64,000 nucleotides of DNA from JACVRN01 sp036389255. GTDB lineage: Bacteria > Acidobacteriota > Blastocatellia > Pyrinomonadales > Pyrinomonadaceae. A program made the translations under genes and the position numbers. Location of the stretch: assembly GCA_036389255.1 (NCBI GenBank), contig DASVQI010000042.1, forward strand, positions 43,390 to 107,389, in the 5' to 3' direction. Positions within the stretch are counted from its first letter, which is position 1, and every line of letters starts with the position of its first letter. The notes under the pieces were generated by a model. That model searched no databases. It was not told where the DNA came from and was given only the letters and a program-made list of their open reading frames with translations. Shown piece by piece: positions 63,228-64,000 of this stretch.

Positions 63228-63836
63228 GGCACTCTTAGTCGGAAACCCGCTTCTGTATTTTCTAACCTGTTCCATTAACTCATGGAATGATGAATCTACG
63301 AAATCTACCAGACTTTCCGCTTCATCCCAACTAATTACCCTCCATCCGCTTGGTGCGTTTATCCGTATTTTTTGAAGTTCATTTCTCGCTCTATTCAGTG
63401 CGTTGCCTATATCAATAAGATCCGTGTTGGGTCTGATGGTAAGAAGGTACTTCCAGTAGGTCACCAATACCTCTTTCGCCTTTGGCGGCAACTCGACCTT
63501 GATAGTTGATGCGCTTCTACCATTGGAAGTGTCTTGCGGCTGTTCTTGTCCCATTGTAGCAGGGAAAACTAGCCACACGTTTGGGGCTGGGTGAGTTGAT
63601 AGCGAGGCTTGCCAGTCTTCACTTGTTGGGTTAAAGGGCTGAAGTTCTCCAGCAGCCTTACCATGTGTTGGATCAGGTGTAGGGGCGATGCCGCCGCCAT
63701 TAGTGGTAGTAATGACTTGGCTATTCTGGGTCTGCGCCCGCTGAACGCTAGCAGTAGGTCGGCTACAACCTGCTAAACTGGTAACGAGTACCGGGAGCAG
63801 GAGCAACAAATTCATTTTCAGTTGGTATCTTTCCAT
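63222..63836 (-). CDS. Cassette: lipoprotein
   Basis: About 204 residues from the ATG at 63836, which has a perfect AAGGAGG; a longer form runs into attC 16. Lipoprotein signal LLLLLPVLVTSLAGC (cysteine about residue 23). A Gln/Thr/Pro-rich linker leads to a helical C-terminal domain (about 120-200) with DIGNALNRARNELQKIRIN. Unknown function. Its stop codon lies in attC 15. Confidence 0.75.
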   Translation of the reverse strand: MERYQLKMNLLLLLPVLVTSLAGCSRPTASVQRAQTQNSQVITTTNGGGIAPTPDPTHGKAAGELQPFNPTSEDWQASLSTHPAPNVWLVFPATMGQEQPQDTSNGRSASTIKVELPPKAKEVLVTYWKYLLTIRPNTDLIDIGNALNRARNELQKIRINAPSGWRVISWDEAESLVDFVDSSFHELMEQVRKYRSGFPTKSAT

Positions 63837-63857
63837 AACTATCCTCCTTACAAGGCC

Positions 63858-63959
63858 ACCTAACGCCCGAATTAACCGGGCGCGACGATCCATGATTATA
63901 AGGCAAGTCTAGCGATGAAAGCCGCGCTATTCGCGCTCCGGTTGAATGAGTTGTTAGGC
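63858..63959 (-). repeat. attC site 16
   Basis: 102 bases; cores ACCTAAC and GTTAGGC. The last 41 bases of the window are the start of the next cassette, with no gene readable. Confidence 0.85.
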
Positions 63960-64000
63960 GCGGCGTTGACATCCCACTACGGTACCGTCCTGATAAGCTT

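Larger units (their letters stand above)
51602..64000 (-). mobile_element. Integron cassette array (leftmost part; continues past window)
   Basis: Fifteen complete attC sites of 101-110 bases plus one half site, all in one orientation, alternate with short genes, nearly all on the minus strand with the attC behind the stop codon. The sites share CGCCCGAATTAACC on one side and GGTTGAATGAGTTGTTAGRC on the other while the middles differ. The uniform sites suggest a sedentary chromosomal integron. No integrase gene is in the window; by orientation it should lie beyond the right edge. Confidence 0.88.

Noticed and set aside
51602..64000. CRISPR array as the source of the regular repeats
   Set aside because: Repeats are about 105 bases, imperfectly palindromic, 0.3-1.6 kb apart and have genes between them; this is the attC pattern.

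Overview
The window looks like a bacterial chromosome segment, most probably from an Acidobacteriota-type genome (Blastocatellia/Pyrinomonadales-like). This is an inference from the G+C-rich core genes, the many TPR/CHAT/NB-ARC proteins and overall protein style; no rRNA or marker gene here proves it. Bases 1-4164 are ordinary chromosome: the end of a glycogen synthase gene, thioredoxin, a YkgJ-type cysteine-cluster protein, adenylosuccinate synthase (purA), a small acidic protein and tRNA-Lys(TTT).

The tRNA-Lys 3' end is an integration hot spot. Its last 45 bases recur at 43319-43363 (exact) and 50949-50992 (one mismatch). Each copy is followed by a different hairpin terminator, and each flank carries its own short direct repeats, so I read the region as integrative elements in tandem. 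Element 1 (about 4165-43363) has an intact integrase beside its right end, an excisionase-like protein, a plasmid-like replication module (Rep-like, XRE regulator, TOPRIM primase-helicase, a second and a third tyrosine recombinase) and a large defence cargo. Element 2 (43364-50992) carries a secreted TPR-CHAT protease-like protein, a membrane protein with an integron attC site, and a PAP2/vanadium-haloperoxidase-like protein; it has no integrase. Just right of the third att copy is a broken integrase (element 3 remnant) that runs into half of an attC site.

The defence cargo of element 1 has several systems. (a) 4564-17209: a type I restriction-modification operon (hsdR, hsdM, hsdS) continuing into a DUF1016 nuclease, a DUF3696 ATPase and a PLD-like protein. 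It is headed by an RtcR-like sigma-54 activator with a CARF-like sensor domain. Perfectly spaced sigma-54 promoters lie on both sides of the activator gene, one facing hsdR and one facing a small protein plus a DEDDy exonuclease. (b) 17592-23493: an NLR-like NB-ARC protein whose N-terminus carries a short motif matching the C-terminus of a divergent helical, possibly membrane-active effector, as in paired bacterial amyloid signalling motifs. The TPR sensor part is a separate ORF and is present in three versions. (c) 23608-27756: a four-gene overlapping operon with an Mrr-like nuclease domain and a HEPN-like Rx4H protein. (d) 28125-31702: a tyrosine recombinase-TPR-PIN operon.

From about 51.6 kb to the right edge is an integron cassette array: a run of mostly single-gene cassettes, all on the minus strand, separated by about 100-110 bp attC sites (15 complete between 52.5 and 64 kb, one lone copy in element 2, one half copy). 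Most cassettes encode membrane, secreted or lipoproteins of unknown function; others encode a VOC-family protein, a class C beta-lactamase-fold serine hydrolase and a PDDEXK-like protein. One cassette has no ORF. No integron integrase is visible; from the orientation it should lie beyond the right edge, if it exists.
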